A DNA stretch of 64,000 nt, from positions 21,886,001 to 21,950,000 of the forward strand of contig OY292278.1 of NCBI GenBank assembly GCA_958496175.1, written 5' to 3'. The translations under genes were made by a program, and so were the position numbers. Source of the stretch: Sisyra terminalis (taxonomy: Eukaryota; Arthropoda; Insecta; Neuroptera; Sisyridae). This document shows positions 37,201 to 50,200 of this stretch, piece by piece. Within the stretch, counting starts at the first letter, position 1, and each line of letters starts with the position of its first letter. Under the pieces are notes generated by a model. It had not been told where the DNA came from. It worked only from the letters and a program-made list of their open reading frames with translations, and did not search any database.

Positions 37201-40200
37201 ATTTATACATTGATGTACAAAATGAACAAAACCATTAAAAACAAAGACCAACTATTAAAATGAGATATCCGCCGAACCCGCGAGACTGACTCACCGAACG
37301 CTTAGGCTTCGATCGAACCCAGATTAAGAACCACTGCTCTATAGCAACGAGATTCAAATAAGGCAGATCATTAAAAAAATCCAACGTAACCATAAAACTT
37401 TTCCTAATATACCTTAACGGAAGCCACTGAAACAAAACGGTTCCATTTTCTAACATAAGCACCGCAACAATGGATGAAAGAATTATCCACACAATGCTGC
37501 AACCAATAAACAGCCATAGTATTCGAAGCAAACGTCTCTGACTAATGGTACCATCGTATGGTCCTGCCGATGATAAAAAGACCTAAAATCAAAAGTTTTG
37601 ATTTGATTTGTATCTAATTGTTGTATGAACCTTACCCTTTCCATCATACTTTGTAACTGTTCATTATTTGATATCCGAAACAAATATAACGTGTACAAGT
37701 AAGCACTTAAATGCAAAGCACTTGGTATCCAATAACTAAACATTTCCGAACCAAAACAAATTTGGTGGTGATACGAAGACGATATCGGAGTTACCATCGG
37801 TCGCTCATCCCCATAGATGGCCGGTATAGATACCGGCGGAACCGATGCCGGGCTGGTTAATAGCTGTACTCCGAAATGTGTGTAACAAAAACCACGATCT
37901 CGTCGAAAACATGACAAGTATTGTAAAATATAACCCAACAGTAACAGGACAATAATGATAACTGTATAAAGAATGCTAAATAAATTTCCACAAAAACTTG
38001 ATTCCACATCGTCTAATTTCAAAGGACGTAATCCAATGCAGGCCAACACTCGTAAATACGGCCGTAAGATTTTATATTTACAATAGCGTAAAACGGCCGA
38101 TATTCCCGATTGATTAGTATCGGGAGCCTCCATAATTTCACCAAACTAAATTATTAAATTTATTCGTAGTTATAAAACATTTCAACAATTCTTATTTACA
38201 CTTACTGAAAGACTTCCCAGCGATGGACATTCATTGTTAGCAAAGAAGTCGTTATCGTTGTATTCCGCGGTGGTTCGATTTTCTTGACTATTTTCTTTGG
38301 AACTTTTCACCTCATCATGGCAGTTCGTTAGATAATCGCATCCTTCTTCTTCTTTTCGATTAGGCATTATGGATGGTGAACGATTTTCTGTGATATTTGT
38401 TGGTAAATATAAATTTAAAAAAATAAAATAACTGCACCAGTTAATAAAAATATAAATAAATTTAAAATAAAATAAAATTATTAATGCTCAACTGGTAAAA
38501 ACTTGAAATAAAAAATAAATGCAAACATATTTATTTGCGACTTGATAAATATATGAATCGGAAAAATAGGGAACAATAATTTACTAAATTGATAACACAT
38601 AGATGTTTCATAAATTTTCATACCATTTCTTATTAAATGGGTTCATTTTTAATTCCAGATGTTTGTAGGTATACTATATTTTGGATTTTATCCCAACTAG
38701 GTAATTATTTATTACGTAGCTATCATACCAAAGGAAATAGTAAATTTGGAATAATTTGTCAACTTTTAGGGATAATTACATTAGTAGGTATAAGAAATCC
38801 CTCATAGGATCATTCTTAAGTCTATCTGTCTGATACAGTCAATTTTTTTCGAACTTCCTAGTCGAAAAAATTGAAATTTGATACTTATATGGAGGAAAAT
38901 TACCTCAAGGATAACGGATAGCAAATTCTAATAATTGGCTAATCTTTTTACCGGAAACGAAAAATATTTGTGAAAAGTAAATGTATATTGTAAATTATCG
39001 CTATAATAGGTGATTTGTGACCTCTGTCAACTTAACATCCGAATTCTTTAGGAAAATAAAACATTAAACTTATTTTTAGTTAGACTTTTGTTTGTACTTG
39101 ATTATACTGAAAAAAGTTATCGTTTGTATCTCAACTAAAGAAAAATTAATATTTTTTTAAATTTTTAGCACTTTATTGTTAGCTTTGAAGTTAAATGAAT
39201 TAGTGGAGTCGGTGAGACGAGTGATATAAGTCGAGTAAATGAGTTAAATATATTTGTCAAGAAATTAAATCATTTATGAGACTAAATAAGTCAAGTAAAC
39301 GAGTTGGGTGAGGCGAATAATTCAGTCGAGTGATTAAGTTGAATATAAAAATCAAGTGAATACTTTAAGAAAATGAGTAATGAATAATGATAGAGAAAAG
39401 TGAATTAAGAGAATTGGGTGAACAATGAATTGAAAGTAAATGAGTCAAACGAATTAGATGGTTTCTATATTAATTTACTTTTTATATTTCACCTCCTATT
39501 CGCTTAACTAAGTGTATATGCCACTTCTACATTCATTACCTTTATACTAACATGAAATTTGATTTATTATAAAATAATAATATGATAAATATCCAAAACG
39601 ATTTTAATTGGCTGGTTTAATTTTCTTGGAAAAAAATACATGGAAAATTGAATAATATGAAATTGTAAATAAGCTTGTAATCATTTCTTATTATAAAAAT
39701 TGTCTAATTTTAATTATTTTTAAAATAGAATTGAAGAGATTAAAAACAAAACTTCAACTTTAGTCATTACAACGGTTAGAAAGTTGAACAAATAACTGCA
39801 CCTCTGCACCCATAACTTCTTTTTTTCATCGATTTTTATAAATATTTAATAATAATTCTAATTAAAGCAAAAAATGCCGCAGTCGAATAAGAACTGGTTG
39901 AATATAACTAAATATATATAAGACATATCTTCAAAAGACAGATATATTTTAATATTTTATTTTTTCTTCGTTAAATATGGATTATATGGATTTATCTAAA
40001 CTGTTATTATATTTTTCTCAATTATGTTTCATTATGAGATTATAATTCTTTTTATCTTTCTCAAGTTTCTCAGGTTAATATTCTTACCATAGATCAAAAG
40101 AAATCATTGGAAACTTATACCAGAACAATTCTATATATTAAAAAAAAAACTTTCAGTTAAAGTACAAAGTTAAAGGTTTAAAATTTAGTTCTATAAAAGT

Positions 40201-40798
40201 ATTCTTGATATTGCAATTTAAAATAAATATGATTCAATATTTTTTCATTACGGTAATATGTCAATGAAATTAACACACACATTCACATTAATGTACAAAC
40301 TAACTGGTTAATGTATTATATACATTAACTTTTTCGTACTTTTTATAGTTTCCACTACAAAAATATTAATTAATTCGTTTTAAGCTTTAATAATAGGAAA
40401 AAAATTTATTTACTTTTAATCCGCCTAATTTTTGATTGAATTTATTAGTTTTTTGTGATTTATGTAAAACAATTGTCAGACTTTTCAATACTCAAAGTTG
40501 AATTGTAAAACTTGTTATAACGGATAACTTACCTAACACTGTTTTGTTCGAATATACTCTAATGGTTTTTAAAATTTAACGTTGTATATTTAATTGATTA
40601 GCATAAAGAGTGACTTAACTCTCTTAAAAATGATTGAAGAATAATTTCATAAAAAATGAACTTAATATTTAAAATGAAAAATAAACTTTCGATTGAATTG
40701 TATTGGATTATATTATATGTTAAAGTGATGAAAATTAATTACTCACGATTTGCAGAATCGAATTGAGAATCATTTTGTTCTTCCCACGGGAAAAACAT
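34272..40798 (-). CDS. Seven-transmembrane gustatory-receptor-like protein
   Basis: Exons in transcript order 40798-40747, 38387-38206, 38145-37636, 37582-37413, 36981-36801, 34794-34582, 34520-34272; phases close, 518 residues. A polar N-terminal tail of about 130 residues precedes seven hydrophobic segments, including LFSILYTVIIIVLLLLGYIL, LLRILWLFIGCSIVWIILSS and a last one CIYLTITILIIFLLTFGQ. The last segment, preceded by LRLSAKLFN, resembles the C-terminal end of insect gustatory receptors (7tm_7 type). Ligand and cell type are unknown; it may belong to the divergent Gr-like group rather than to tastant receptors. The 17-residue first exon is inferred: its ATG frame joins the next exon in phase across a 2.36-kb intron with donor GTGAGT and acceptor ATCACAG. 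If wrong, translation would begin at 38367. Intron 34795-36800 is crowded with repeats. Confidence 0.75.
35035..35210 (+). repeat. tRNA-derived SINE
   Basis: Head with A box (GTGGCCGAGTGGTCAAGGTG) and B box (GGTTCGAATCT) resembling a tRNA-Ser/Leu, a ~90-bp body shared with 36347-36516, and an A-rich end (AATAACAATAAAAA). It is antisense to the host receptor-like gene. Confidence 0.85.
35354..35472. mobile_element. 119-bp MITE with CCCTGTTAAAAAAAGGCAATT ends
   Basis: Inverted ends of about 20 bp start CCCTGTTAAAAAA and close TTTTTTAACAGGG. No coding content. Located in an intron of the receptor-like gene. Confidence 0.7.
35690..35735 (-). ncRNA. hammerhead-like ribozyme motif (left arm)
   Basis: Minus strand: CTGATGA (35726-35720), hairpin GTTAT/GTAAC, GAAA (35703-35700), then CGTA with cleavage triplet GTA. 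One extra A lies between CTGATGA and the hairpin, a departure from the strict consensus. Confidence 0.6.
35771..35820 (+). ncRNA. hammerhead-like ribozyme motif (right arm)
   Basis: CTGATGA (35779-35785), five-pair hairpin GTTAC/GTAAC with loop GATTA, GAAA (35802-35805), then CGTC; predicted cleavage follows the GTC at 35807-35809. ACGT after GAA is self-complementary, so stem III could form between two molecules, as described for minimal hammerheads of Penelope-like elements. Stem I is weak (C-G closing pair, then CAA/TTG). One unpaired A follows CTGATGA. Confidence 0.65.
35999..36222. mobile_element. MITE family B, full-length
   Basis: Begins GGCTTAAGTTTCTTTTAGAA and ends in the mirrored CTTAGGCC, with the CAAATCTGGTAACGTTGC end block. 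Flanks GTTGAATT / GTTATATT may be a decayed 8-bp duplication. Confidence 0.75.
36347..36516 (+). repeat. tRNA-derived SINE
   Basis: Second full copy in the same intron as 35035-35210: GGTGGCCGAGTGGTCAAGAT head, GGTTCGGATCTCGTACCGAG around box B, CTAGAGGCACT in the body and an A-rich end. Confidence 0.85.
37092..37336. mobile_element. hAT MITE with perfect target-site duplication
   Basis: CAGTGGTTCTTAGCC at the left, mirrored TTAAGAACCACTG at the right, flanked on both sides by CTCTATAG (37084-37091 and 37337-37344). The 245-bp element lies in an intron, 76 bp from an exon of the receptor-like gene. The block CGAACCCGCGAGACT also appears near 22865 in another remnant. Confidence 0.88.
39195..39470. 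repeat. degenerate GAGT-type tandem repeat
   Basis: Within the long first intron of the receptor-like gene, words like AGTCGAGTAAATGAGTT recur every ~15-25 bp (GAGTCGGTGAGACGAGT, AGTCAAGTAAACGAGTT, AGTCGAGTGATTAAGTT). Looks like an old, diverged minisatellite. Confidence 0.5.
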
Positions 40799-41126
40799 TC
40801 CAAAAAGAATTCCAACTAGACAATATTTTCTCTATATTAACAACGAACTGGTCACCATACAACTCAAATCAAAACTGAAATATTCCAATTGTAATTTAAT
40901 ATTTGATAACCTTAGTGTTAATGATCAGTCGAAGTTTTATATTTATTATATAAAAAAGGGAATTAAAAAAATACATAACATTTTTTAAAAAAATCTCTAT
41001 TTACGTTAAAGTTTATACAAAAGAAATGACACACAGTTGTACAATTAACATAATAATTAAGACAATTTCGTGACCTAAAGAAAATTTTCATCGTTATTTT
41101 TTAATTAACTTCTCTTAATTAACTCG

Positions 41127-41132
41127 TTTATT
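41127..41132 (-). terminator. candidate poly(A) signal of NOL10
   Basis: AATAAA on the minus strand about 95-100 nt past the NOL10 stop at 41226-41228. Confidence 0.45.
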
Positions 41133-41225
41133 CACATTGATATTCACATTATCAATATCACAGCGACAAAGACAACATAATTTCTGTTATCATTCATGTA
41201 ATTATAATAAATGATATCAGTGTTT

Positions 41226-44200
41226 TTACTTTTTATTAGAACGTTTATATTTAAAACTATTCGCTGGTCTTACAAAACGTTGTCTTTCTGCCCTATGTTT
41301 TTTATTCAATTCTTGCAATCGCTTCAATTTGTTTCCTTTAAATGTTGAAAAAGTCATTTCTCGATTTCCCACAGAATCCAACATTTTAATGTTAGAATTG
41401 GCCTCCGAATGAAGACGTTCACCAAGTGATGACCTAAAACAAGTATAAAAAAAAGTATTTCCCAAGGAAATTTTCCACTTTAAACAATTAACGACACAAC
41501 TACCCGAAAAAATGTATAAAAATCTGGAGAAGTTAAATTATCTGATCTCACATTTTACACACGAATGACGTCATATCACAATGACTGAATCCAATAATTT
41601 CTATAAACCGAATATGTTCTAATAATAATTTAAGATGCTTTAAAAATGTTCTAAGCCAATGGTTCCCAACCGATTTTGGGCCATGCCCCACCTAAGTATT
41701 TTTAAAATCCTGATACCCCCCTTCGTAAATATTCCAAATTTTACGGTAATTCACCTGAAGAAAACTTAAAAAGATATTAACTTGGTATCTAAACAAGCTT
41801 CCAAAGAATTAGTCATCCATGGAAGATTAAAATCAAAAATCAAAGAACTGTTAAATAGTTCAAGTTTCCAAACATACAACAGAGAACTGAAATGCAAAAA
41901 TAGCAAATATTTGAATGAAAAACAATTCACTGTAATTAATTCAATCTTGAATTACCCCATAGTCTTTGATATAGTCAATTGAAGGGTGCACGTCCTACCT
42001 ATAACCCACCAAAATATTGCCATGCCCCACCGGTGGGGCCTGTGCCCAACGTTGGGAATGACGGTTCTAAACTAATCACTATATCAAAAATATAGCTGTG
42101 AATTTTAATTTTACTTGATAAAATTTAAGAAATATTCATTTAAAAATAAAAAAAAAATCGTTAAATTCAAAATGCCTAAAACGAGCTTCTATTGGCTAGA
42201 CATTAAAATGACGTCACAGTACAGAAACCTCAAAATCCCACGGATGTTGTCCTATGGCCAATGGGGCATTTCACGTGAAGCGGACAACAACAAAAAAAGT
42301 GATGTTCTGAAATTTGTTCATATTTGGCATAATTGTACTTCTAATAAGTATGAATGTGGATACAAAATATTTTTTTCGAATGATGATTATTTGCCAAGTT
42401 ATACGCTTCTAAAGAATTATCGTTTTTGAAAAATTTCTTTCGAGTTAAAATTTTTTTTTTTTTGAAATATTAAATATGGCGGTTTAAATAGAAAATTAAC
42501 TGTTCTTTCTAAATAAAAAATATAACTGGACTGAATATGCTGTGGAAGGGGTACGATCACTTGGAAAATTGAGGGGAAATGAAAGTTTAGGTTTAACATG
42601 GGGTTTATGAAGTACGTTCACTCTAGTCATTTAACCTCTTTGGCTAGCAGACGATTTTATTACTTATCACGAAATTTATTTTAAACTACTGTTTCCTACT
42701 AAAAATTTTTTCAATAAGTACTATTTTAATTTGAATAATAATTACCCAACAACATTGTTAGAGTGTTAAATACGCTTAAGTAGGATAGTAAATATAATTA
42801 TCGCAGCGTTTTAGTGTTATATCGCGTAAACCAGTGGACCTAAGGAAGCTAGAGTACGACGCTCAGTACGACACGAATGTACTTTAATTCCTGTATCTCC
42901 TAAACTATTGCAGATCCCATTATGAAACTTCTGGTGTATTATAAATGTACTTTAGGCTACATTTTGAAGTAAAAACATCAAAAATCAAAATGGTCGAAGT
43001 TACTAAAATTTTGATTTGAAAAGTTTACTTCCGGTTTTGTATATTAAAAAAAATAAAAATGTCCAGTTATATTTTTTATTTAGAAAGAACAGTTAATTTT
43101 CTATTTAAACCACCATGTTTAATATTTTCAAAAAAAAATTTTTAATTCGATTTTTTTTTTCAAAAAATACGAATTTCAAAAACGACAATTCTTTAGAAGC
43201 GTATAACTTGGCAAATAATCATCATTCGAAAAAAATATTTTGTATCCACATTCATACTTACTAGAAGTACAATTATGCCAAATATGAACAAACTTCAGAA
43301 CATCACTTTTTTTTCCTTGTCCGCTTCACGTGAAATGCCCCCAATGTAATAAAACACAAATAGTAAGGCTGTTTAAATCGTTCAAATTAAATGCTAATGA
43401 TTTATGCCGTTTGGAATATTTAAAATTTAGTGAGGCCAGGTATATTTTATTACACTTCGTAGATTATTTAAAGAAAAAGTGTTAATTTATTCTTTAGAAA
43501 TCCCTTTAACAAGAAGATATATGAGCAGAGAAGTTGAGAAATCATCTGCTTCTAATAGTTATAATGATTATTAAAGGCTGTTATTTTTCCGGAGTATAAC
43601 CTTTATATACTTTCATAATATGTGCAAATTTCAATCAAATGAGTTCCCTCATTGTAGAAAAAACAATAATTTACTGATATATCATTTTTTCTCGATTTAT
43701 TCGCAAATAAAAAAACAGAAAGTTTAAATTTGGAGTATAAATGTATATTTTAGTATCAGCATATCCTTTAAAAATGGTTTAAATACCTTTCTGGGACCGA
43801 TTTTTCATCGCTACCGTTCTATGGCTTTTTCTACAGTTTTCGCTTTAGTCAAACTTTTCGAACTGTCCGAAAATTATTAACTATACTTTTCTCCAAATTT
43901 CAAGTATAATTTGGTTGTTTGCGAAAATCAAGTTTTCCTTAAAAACTTATTATAAGTTCATACACAATGACACATACTATTTAAAAAAAATAATTAATTT
44001 TCCTCATTTTCTTAAAATTATTCACTGGATTTTGCTTTAAATTATAGTTTAATCGTTTGAAAAAAACGATGCTTAAAAAATGAGAAGTTTAGTTTTTACA
44101 AACATTAAACACAATTAACCTATTTACTATAGAAAAAATAAGAGAAATTTCAGGGTGTAAAAATGTTATTCGTGACGGAAAATATGAAAAATTGTCTAAA

Positions 44201-47200
44201 TTATTATTCATAACAACCGCACAATGATCCGTTTTTATCTCGGCTTCAACAAATGGACTATGACGTCACATAAGAGCCATAAACGCGCACCCATCGTTTT
44301 TGGACTTAATTTGTTCATTAAAATTAAAACTTTTTTTCTTGCCAAAATATAATTGTCCTGAACTAAAAATTAGTTTTTCCTCACTTCAATAATGTCCTCT
44401 ATCGATTGAAAAAATTGCATTTGATCTATTGCATATAATACATAATAAATCAACCGACAAATCATTGACTTATGCTTAAAATACGCATTTAATTTCGATT
44501 GGAAAACATCTGATTATGAACTGATTCTTGATCACGCGATATGACGTCATCATATGTGGCGAAAAAATCGTCACTAATTTAAAATAATGATATTCAATGA
44601 TAATACCTGTTAGTTTTTCTTTTAACATTCTTGAATCCTGAAAACTCCTCGCCATCTTTGATTTGATAAAATCGAGGTCTGCTAATTTTATCGTTTGTTT
44701 CATTTTGTTGATGTTCCTGACGTCGTTGTTCTCGTCGCTCGTTTTCGATCTTTCTATACTGTTGCTTCACTTCTTTAGTCCACGTGTGATCGTCATCTGA
44801 GCTGTCATCCATTTGTACTGAAGAATCATCATCGTCCGAATTACCTTCTTCGTCTTGTTCCTCATCAATTTGTTCAAACTGAGGCGTAATAGCACTCTTT
44901 CCTTTTTGTTTCGAAAGAACCGGATTGAGAGATCGAAACTCTTCGGCGTCTTGTCGAATTTCGAACTCCGGATTTTCGAACAATTGTTTAAAGCGATCGT
45001 CTTGTAGTAGATTAGAAGGTTTCGTTTTACTTTTGCTGGTTTTTGTTTGACTCAGAAGTTCCAAAGCTTTGGATTTGTTGACTTGAGGAAGTTTGTGAAC
45101 TTGCACACGATTCGTTCGGTCATTTTCAATTTTTTCTCGCACCTTCTTTTTACGATAGTCCTCAAATGCGAATGGATCAACCACTGATTTTGCTTTACGA
45201 TACAAGCGCATATCGATAAAATAACCATGCATATAGGCTCGAAGTAGATTTGTTCCAAATAAGTGATCCAAACCCAAAGCTTCAATTTCGTTTTTGGTTA
45301 CAAATTTATAATCGTCATAAACAATCTGTGAATTTGACTCTTCCAATTCTTCTGTAAGGGAATCGAGGAAAGCGGCCCATCGAGGCGCTGGTCCTAGACG
45401 AGGAATATAATAAGTTTGGATTTTCTGTCCTTCATTGGCCATAAAAAGCATCCCTGTATTTGGTACGACACACAAATTGTTAAATTCACCATTTGCTTCA
45501 ATTGAAGTAAATAATTTCCCCTAAAATATATAAATTTTAAAAATCCAGTCTATAACATGTTCAGGGTGCCCACAACTCCTTTTTTTTAAAATCCGTTACT
45601 TTCCATAACTTCGCTCTTTGTAACTGTCCATTCCTTGACCAGAGTTTTTAAAAGAGTATAGTCAAAGTTAGTCCAGTTTTTTTTTAAGTTTCATAGGGAA
45701 ATATCATAAATAAAACAATAATAAAAAATATTGTTGTAGAGAACTTAATATTGTATAAAAAAGATCCGTTATGATTTGCTTAGTCTTATAGTTCAAAACT
45801 TATTCGAGGTCTTCTTTTTCTTATGTAGGCCTTAGGTCTGTTCCTTCAGTTTTCCTGGGAAGTGGAGGTTCAGCTATCCTTCTTGGGTGGTCTTCCGATG
45901 GGTCATGTGGTTTTCAATATGGCATATTTGAGGTCAAAAAAATATAATTATGTAAAACTATCAAAAGTATCAAGTAAAGTTATTTAAATTAAACTGTTAT
46001 AGTACAATCCACGAAGTATAGATGCAAGGAGTCCCAACGTAATGTTAAAAAAGGCATCAGTTTGAGGTACCGATAGAGCGCGCTAATCTTTAAGAAGCAG
46101 GACTTTTTTATAGAAAATAACTAGTTTTTATAGAATATTGACTTCTCTACAAAAATATTTATTTTTCACCGTCGTTGCTTCTTCGGTACGTTAACCACTT
46201 AGAAAGTTTCAAAGAACAAAAAAAGTTTTTCGTATGATATTTCTATAGAATAAAAGAAAATTTTAACGGAAAAGTGAACTATCTTAGGTTTGTACAAAGA
46301 GCTTAAATTTTCAGGGATTTTTTTACTAATTCGGAATCGTTTAAGCCCCTGGGGCAAAAACATCCTTGTTAAGGATTACCCCAAACTTACAATTAACTAT
46401 GCAATATTATTGCTAACTAGAACACGCGCTGCAATTAAATACATACAAAATGGTTCATTTAACTTGCGATAGCCTAATATATTTAAAAAAAATGTTTTTT
46501 GTCAGGAAACAAAATGATAAGATAAAGAAATAGTTGACCTTGAAAAGACCTTGAATATAATGTCGGGGGTCAAGAATAAACGTTATAATTTTGATTCCTC
46601 CACAGCATACAATAATTTATACTGATTTTTTGTAACAATTATTGCGTTTTTATTATATAAAAACTATCTCAAGTTAAATGAACTATTCTATCCATAGATA
46701 TGACCAGTTTTTCATAAATTCCTAAGGGTTTCCCTAATATTTCAAATAAAAAAAATCCTTGATTTTCAATGACTATTCAATGTTCCAGGAATTGCAGGCA
46801 CCCTTTTTATCCATCGGCCGAAATCACTTTGCAATATTCCGACCAATTTGAATGTTATGAACACTTTGTAACATTAAAACTTTTCCAATTTGACAACTCT
46901 AGTTTATAATCGATTATATAGTATTTTATAAAAATTTTACGCGGAAGTAGACATTCTTAATTCGCGAGGTCAAAGATCAACCTTTATAATCGTTCGTGAA
47001 AAATTGTATTCATCTTCATTGATGTCAAAAAATTTAAAAGCAATATACGTTGCGAAATAGTTCAAAATGGTTAAAGCGTTGCAAAGTAATATCTGCTTTT
47101 CTTCCAACTTACATTATTTTTATCCCAAATTTTTAAAATTGAACTATCCATACTATACACAATATTTTGCTGATGATGAAAATCAATATCTTTAATTGGC

Positions 47201-50200
47201 AGTCCATACATGTGATCTTTAATAAGAAAGGGTTTATTCGAGCGAATATCATAAAGTAAAACTTGTCCCGTCGTAGTTCCCACTCCAAGAACTAACCCAT
47301 TTTGAAATTTAACTGTTGAAATCGAAGGAAACGTGGATGAATTACTTTGAATACTAAAAAACAACTCATTTTACATAAAAATCTTCTTTTTCTCTTAACT
47401 TATTTTTACTTTTGGGTTTCATTAACGCAATTAAACGCACAATCCAAATGTCCAACTGCATTACGTTCTCGATAGTCCCAAGCTTCTAAACGACCCTCTT
47501 GTGTCCCACATACGATTAGATTATGTACAGGATTTATAGCCAGGGAATTAATAGCACTAGCTTGGGTTGTGTATGGAGTTAGAAATTGGCCACGTTCTAA
47601 ATTTAATCGATAAATGTCAGAAGAATCACCCGCAAGCAATAAATCGCAATTGGGCTCATTATACTTCATGTCTCGCCCAAATCGAGGAATTCTCAAACGA
47701 TGGTATCTACCGTGAGCGGCATGAAACTCAACAAAACGATCCGAATGTAAGAAAACCATCTGAAATTGTAAATTTAATAATACTTTTCGGATCTTGAAAG
47801 TCTTGGATTTTATTTTAACTTCAAAGAATTCAAATAATGGTTCCGTATTTGTATTATAAGTTTTACTTAATTTGATTGTTTACTAGTCGAAATCCGCAAC
47901 TTTGTTAGCGTAACATAATAATATGTCAACAATGTTATTGACTAATTTTAGTGACTTTCGATAAACATCTGTCTTAAATATTCCAATTTCCCATCCTTAA
48001 AGAAACAATGCCCTTATCTAAAAATGCATTGTTAAACTCTTATAGTAAACCACTATAAATATAATAAACCAATGATAATACATTTTTATTTTATTACTGG
48101 CCTACCAGTATATAATTAGCAAAAATAAAAATTAAATAACTAAATTCTTAAGGTAAAGGAAAGAACGTAAGATTATAACACAAACAATGTAGTATTACGT
48201 ACTTATGTATTATGTAGTATTATGTACTTTATCAATGACGTATTAAAAATAAATATAAAAGGAAACTATTGTAAAAAGGTATCAAGGGACTAATAAGTAC
48301 ATCGACTGGAGGTATCATTTTATTCGTGGATTAATGATAGCGGACTTCGTAAAAAACTAATATAAATAAATAGAAGTAAATCCTTTTTGACTGCTGCAGA
48401 ATTGAAATTTTTGCAAGTTATTAAAAAACTTTGAACTACTTATGGTTTCACTCCTTATTAATGGGTTAGATCAGTCATACTCAACCTGCGTCCCGCGGGC
48501 CGCATGCGGCCCACTTAACTGTTCTCTGCAGCCCACAATTATTATTGTCACTAAATATTTTTTTGGTGTTGTTTTCAATGTTCTCAATATTGGGTTGTAA
48601 TCGGAGTTAAAAACTATCTATCCTAGTTTGTAATCGGTCGATTAGCAAGTCTAGTCCTAGTTTGTGTTATATTTACAGTTAATTATAAATATGCTGCGGC
48701 TCATGGCTCTTTTGGAGACATCCTGCTCCAAAAATTATATAAAATATTTTCATATAGTTAAATTTCAAAGTTAATCGAAGTTATTCCAATTAAATGAAAG
48801 GCGTTTATTAGAAACTAAATAAATTGATGCAACAAGTGCATGGAAACATATGTACAGAATTCTGTTGTAACGATGGTAATCATGAGCCGCATAAGCCCCT
48901 AGCTGCATATGAATGCGTTCAGGGATACTACGATTCTTCCGGCGCCAAGATATTTTAACGGATTCTTATAGATTTCGACAAAAAAAAAAAAAAAACGAAA
49001 ATGAAGAATAAAATTTTTCGATATCTCGGTTAGTTTACGAAATTACGACCCCTAAAAGTGGAAAAATTAATTGATTTTTTACACTTTTTTAGACAAATAT
49101 ATCAAGATTTTCATGAAAAAAAAAGGTAAATGTTTACAACCGTAGCTCCATCAATTCTTTGTGCAAAAAAAAAAAACATTACCAGGGGTCCAGGGGCGAA
49201 GTCCCGTTGGGGATTGAAGTCCCCCAAAAAAAGAAAAAAATGAGACGTTTATTTAATTTTGGCCCGACTGACTCCCGAATTAAATTAAAAACAAAATCGA
49301 AAATGCAATATTGCCAGATATATGGGCGACGCTCCCCAACCCTCACCGGGACTTCGCCCCTGGAAGGAATCCTTCTTTATATTTTTTTATCACAAAAATA
49401 ATTGGTGCAGCTACGGTTGCAAACATTCACCTTTTTTTCATGAAAATCTTGAGAAATCCGTCTAAAAGTGTAAAAAATCAATTAATTTTTCCATTTTTCG
49501 TAAACTAAGCGAGATATCGAAAAATTGTATTCTTCATTTTCGTTTTTTGTCGTCGAGATCTATAAGAATCCGTCAAAACAACGTGGCGCCGGAAGAATCG
49601 TAGTCTTGCCATGCGTTCATGTACGGGCCATGTTTATACCTTTGTCTTTTTTCGTTACATGCATATCAGCTTTTCTATCGAATTTTTATTATCAACCTAG
49701 TTAGAATGCATCAACCTATTGTTAAATATGTTCAAAAAGGTCATTAAGGACAATTTAAATTATTTCTTTTTAACAGGATAGACAACTAGAAAACTAGTTT
49801 TACAACTAAGGTTAAATAAATTATTCTTTTTAAATAACGGTAACAATATATATAGTTCCCCGTAGTATTTACATTACCTTACTGTAATCTTCGCTCAATA
49901 TTTCGAAGGTAACTACATCCGAATCGAAACAACGTTCAAATTTCAATGATAAATTATTTACATCGAAACATTTAATTCGTGGTTTATAAATCCCTGTGGC
50001 TAAAATATATTGGCCATCTCTGGACATTTTCACTGTTGTACTTAAAGCTGGCATATCAAAATCTTGAATTAATTCAATTCGACGTCGAATTTCAAGATTT
50101 TTCTTCAATAATTTTCGACGTTTTTGCTCCGATAACCACTAAAATACGAAATTATGATTATCTTAATAAATATATTTTGAATTGATGAACACTTACCTCT

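Noticed and set aside
39195..39470. CRISPR-like array
   Set aside because: Units are diverged with no constant spacer length, and the genome is a eukaryote.
42115..42429. 104-residue open frame as a gene
   Set aside because: It crosses the junction between an old repeat and a foldback arm, and no similar frame exists in copy 1.
48474..48720. Complete hAT element around the GCGGGCCGCATGCGGCCC block
   Set aside because: Resembles hAT-type termini, as does 7262-7420, but no matching second end or target duplication could be located.
49159..49508. Two overlapping open frames in the NOL10 intron
   Set aside because: Both fall in the arms and loop of a foldback element and resemble no protein.
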